Assembly: GCA_052103955.1 (NCBI GenBank) | Contig: JBQELO010000014.1 | Span: 40,976 to 104,975, forward strand | From: Paenalcaligenes sp052103955 | Lineage (GTDB): Bacteria; Pseudomonadota; Gammaproteobacteria; Burkholderiales; Burkholderiaceae_B | Length of the DNA stretch: 64,000 nucleotides | Direction of reading: 5' to 3' | Shown: one piece after another, positions 61,775-64,000 of the stretch | How positions within the stretch are numbered: the first letter of the stretch is position 1 | Layout of the letters: the number at the start of each line of letters is the position of its first letter | Position numbers and translations under genes: made by a program | Notes under the pieces: model-generated | Seen by the model: only the letters and a program-made list of their open reading frames with translations | The model's database searches: none | Told to the model about the DNA's origin: nothing

Positions 61775-63238
61775 TTAGAACAGTATGATGTCGTACTGTT
61801 CTTGTGCATGCTGGGGATCTACTTCAAGCGAAATAGGCTTGCCAATGAAATCCCCAGTTTGGGCTAAGTGCTCACTTTCTTCCTCAAGAAATAAATCTAC
61901 TACTTCTTGTGAAGCAAGAACACGGAACTCTTTGGGGTTGAACTGTCTGGCTTCTCGCAGCACCTCACGCAAAATGTCATAGCAAATTGTGCGTGATGTT
62001 TTCACGCTACCACGCGATTGGCAGGTAGGGCAGGGTTCGCACAGCAAGTTATTTAACGATTCTCTGGTGCGTTTACGAGTCATCTCTACCAGACCTAACT
62101 GGCTAAAGTTGCTGACGGTGATGCGTGTGCGATCTTTGCTGAGCGCAGTATTTAATTCGTTCAATACGCTGTGACGATGTTCATCGTTATCCATATCGAT
62201 GAAATCCAGCACAATAATGCCGCCTAAGTTTCGTAAGCGTAATTGCCGTGCAATAGCGCCAGCGGCTTCTAGGTTGGTTTTGAAAATGGTGTCACCAAAA
62301 TTACGCCCACCTACATACCCACCGGTGTTCACGTCCACAGTGGTCAGGGCTTCAGTTTGGTCAATAATCAAATAACCACCAGATTTTAAATCCACACGTC
62401 TAGACAGCGCGCGAGAAATCTCTTCATCTACATGAACTGTGTCAAAAAGGGGGCGTGTGCCGGTATACAGCTGGATCCTATCTAGTACCGACGGGGTGTA
62501 AATTTCAGCCCACTCTTTCATTTGCTGCGTAATGGTGCGTGAGTCCACAATAATATTGTGTGTCTCGGGCGTAACCATATCGCGCAATACACGTTGAGTA
62601 AGGTCTAAATCGGTATACAGCGTAGAGGGGCAGGGTTGAGTACGCAGTCGCTGTTGAATAATGCTCCACAGTTTTCGCAGGTATTCGCAGTCGGCGCGCA
62701 GCTCTTCATCGCTAGCTTGTTCTGCTTGCGTGCGCACAATAAAGCCGCCTTTTTCATCGGGGCCATTTAAGGCTTCGATTTTTTCCCTAAGTGAAAAACG
62801 TAGCGCCTCATCTTCTATGCGTTGCGATACACCAATGTGTGGATCAAAAGGTAAATACACCAACATGCGACCCGCAATGCTGACTTGTGTAGAAACACGA
62901 GCGCCTTTTGTACCTAGCGGATCCTTGGTCACCTGAACAATGAGCGACTGGCCTTCAAACAGTAGTTTCTCGATGGGAGTAGGGTTACTGCCATTTAAGC
63001 GCTCAGTTCGATTTTGGCGTAGGTCTGAGATATGCACGAAGGCGGCACGCTCTTGGCCTATGTCTATAAAAGCACTTTGCATGCCAGGCAATACTCTAGC
63101 CACTTTACCTAAATAGATATTGCCCACGAAACCGCGTTGGATACTACGCTCTATGTGTAGTTCTTGCACGGCCCCCTGTTCTACCACAACGGCACGAGTT
63201 TCAAAGGGAGTGATGTTGATCAGAATATCTTCAGGCAT
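61775..63238 (-). CDS. rng: Ribonuclease G
   Basis: RNase G matures the 5' end of 16S rRNA and cuts some mRNAs. The 487-aa protein has an S1 RNA-binding domain (about 37-120, with GFVGNIYLGKVARVLPGMQSAF), then the DNase-I-like catalytic domain with D302 (VDVNTGG) and D345 (VLDFIDM), the metal-binding pair, and the Zn-link motif CEPCPTC (C400, C403, C406). The long RNase E C-terminal tail is absent. No Shine-Dalgarno is evident before the ATG at 63238. It is convergent with the lipoprotein gene, 9 bases apart. Upstream is 760 bases of non-coding DNA rather than the maf gene often seen. Confidence 0.96.
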   Translation of the reverse strand: MPEDILINITPFETRAVVVEQGAVQELHIERSIQRGFVGNIYLGKVARVLPGMQSAFIDIGQERAAFVHISDLRQNRTERLNGSNPTPIEKLLFEGQSLIVQVTKDPLGTKGARVSTQVSIAGRMLVYLPFDPHIGVSQRIEDEALRFSLREKIEALNGPDEKGGFIVRTQAEQASDEELRADCEYLRKLWSIIQQRLRTQPCPSTLYTDLDLTQRVLRDMVTPETHNIIVDSRTITQQMKEWAEIYTPSVLDRIQLYTGTRPLFDTVHVDEEISRALSRRVDLKSGGYLIIDQTEALTTVDVNTGGYVGGRNFGDTIFKTNLEAAGAIARQLRLRNLGGIIVLDFIDMDNDEHRHSVLNELNTALSKDRTRITVSNFSQLGLVEMTRKRTRESLNNLLCEPCPTCQSRGSVKTSRTICYDILREVLREARQFNPKEFRVLASQEVVDLFLEEESEHLAQTGDFIGKPISLEVDPQHAQEQYDIILF

Positions 63239-64000
63239 GTTGGTAGTGGCAAAGTTGCAATCAACCCAGTGTAGGGTGAAGTGTAGGAAGGTGCTAGTGC
63301 TCTATTCTATAGAGTAAGAAGAGCTAGAGTTTCTTTAATTACGCTATAGAGACTATATGTAGATGTCTTTATTAGCGAAGGCTCAAGGAAAAGCGTTGGA
63401 TGGCTTTAGCTTAGGAAAGGTTGCCTGTACTTACTATATAGAGAGCGAGTGACTATACGAATGGAAAACAACGTCTGATTAACAGGGGAGAGGGCGGGGC
63501 AACTTCACTACGGGGGTAGGGATGGAGTGGGACAGGGCGGAACAGTGAGCAAAGGTGAATGAGACCTGCGCAGCGAATGTAGGGCTAGTTGCTTATCGTT
63601 GTTCTCTCTATATATAGAGGGGGCAAGATACAGAGGGTGATAGGTTTGTATTAACCTCGTCCCTTCGTCTATGCATTGCACTCTATATATAGAGTGTGGG
63701 TGGTGAGTAAGGGAGGCATCTATATAGACGGGGTAGGGCTGTGATGCTGATAGCTCTGATAGAGCAGGTTAGTTTTTTGTAAGCAGCTGGTCTGTTTGTG
63801 TTGGTTTAGCAGAAAAGAGGGTACTTATAAGGTGTGCACAGAGGAATATCAGCCTTTTTTGATGCTTGAGGAGAGAGAGGTGGCGGTTGTGATGGATTTG
63901 GCTTGCAGCAGTCAAAAGTTTTTCAAATCGTAACCCGTTGATTTATTGATGGTTTATAAAAATCTTCATAAATACTTCATTTATTTGTCATAAAGGGCTT
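63239..64000. other. Gene-free region upstream of rng
   Basis: About 760 bases to the window edge contain no frame that I would call a gene; the longest stretch that could be read is roughly 40 codons (near 63780-63931) and lacks a family match. The left half holds the palindrome array. Bases 63480-63560 and 63610-63740 are purine/G-rich on the plus strand, and from about 63920 the sequence becomes A+T-rich. The rng promoter must be in the left part. Confidence 0.7.
63300..63765. repeat. Array of about seven CTCTAT/ATAGAG inverted repeats
   Basis: Related inverted repeats occur at 63300-63314 (CTCTAT-TCT-ATAGAG), 63344-63351 (CTATAGAG), 63434-63443 (CTATATAGAG), 63606-63619 (CTCTATATATAGAG, perfect 14-base palindrome), 63679-63696 (CACTCTATATATAGAGTG, perfect 18-base palindrome), 63719-63728 (TCTATATAGA) and 63753-63765 (GCTCT-GAT-AGAGC). 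Spacings between centres are irregular (about 39, 91, 175, 75, 36 and 35 bases). The half-site ATAGAG is the constant element. No known family is recognised. Confidence 0.6.

Noticed and set aside
63300..63765. Possible CRISPR array
   Set aside because: The units are short palindromes of 8-18 bases with unequal spacing and no conserved spacer length, and no cas genes are present.
63920..64000. Possible oriC or dif site in the A+T-rich end
   Set aside because: I find no exact DnaA box (TTATCCACA) and no convincing XerC/XerD 28-mer in the visible part; dnaA, rpmH or ftsK neighbours are absent.
1..64000. tRNA, rRNA, tmRNA or RNase P RNA genes
   Set aside because: I checked the intergenic spaces for T-loop-like GGTTCRA sequences and RNA hallmarks and saw none.

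Overview
This window is a slice of a bacterial chromosome, almost certainly a betaproteobacterium of the order Burkholderiales and most likely an Alcaligenaceae-type organism of moderate G+C. The inference rests on gene orders and protein types: infB-rbfA-truB-typA, rpsF-priB-rpsR-rplI-dnaB, xseB-ispA-dxs, alaC-hom-thrC, an hpnCDE squalene cluster, FolE2 rather than FolE, and a Kdo-kinase gene. There is no phage, insertion sequence, CRISPR array, rRNA or recognisable tRNA. Coding density is high, and many neighbours overlap by 1-8 bases (ATGA or TAATG junctions).

Layout. 0-5.6 kb: translation and ribosome maturation (5'-truncated infB, rbfA, truB, typA). 5.7-8.8 kb, minus strand: a complete HisJQMP-type amino-acid ABC importer. 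8.9-12.4 kb: a LOG-family gene and polA, divergent, with physically overlapping start codons. 12.5-15.3 kb: htpX, an EamA transporter and a mercaptopyruvate sulfurtransferase. 15.6-19.7 kb: xseB, ispA, dxs and folE2 (isoprenoid supply and a folate/queuosine precursor). 19.8-22.9 kb: the ribosomal protein and primosome operon, then dnaB. 22.9-26.6 kb, minus strand: pdxA, PIN-PhoH, bcp and an Mth938-like gene. 26.7-31.0 kb: an aminotransferase, hom, thrC and ridA, the homoserine/threonine branch plus enamine detoxification. 31.1-34.1 kb, minus strand: hpnC, hpnD and hpnE, which make squalene.

34.2-37.8 kb: an SDR oxidoreductase, radA, a TSUP transporter and a Kdo kinase. 37.9-41.9 kb: a complete potFGHI polyamine importer, followed by an ArsC/Spx-like protein, rpiA and phoU. 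43.8-44.35 kb is a non-coding stretch with terminators and a small repeated palindrome. 44.35-46.4 kb: yeiH and a divergent LysR regulator. 46.4-55.5 kb: yggX and argA (minus), hrpA and dnaE (plus). 55.5-61.8 kb: an envelope-glycan group (GT4 glycosyltransferase, NodB deacetylase, YkgJ, YdcF, GT9 heptosyltransferase-like, msbA, a small lipoprotein). 61.8-63.2 kb, minus strand: rng. From 63.24 kb to the end is about 760 bases without a gene.

I found no convincing undescribed protein system; the proteins are conserved housekeeping and envelope families. The least explained signal is non-coding: about seven related inverted repeats with the core CTAT/ATAG (best copies CTCTATATATAGAG) scattered over 63.30-63.77 kb upstream of rng. 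Secondary curiosities are the three-copy AGCCTTAGGCT palindrome downstream of phoU, the overlapping divergent starts of polA and the LOG gene, and a structured leader before rpsF.
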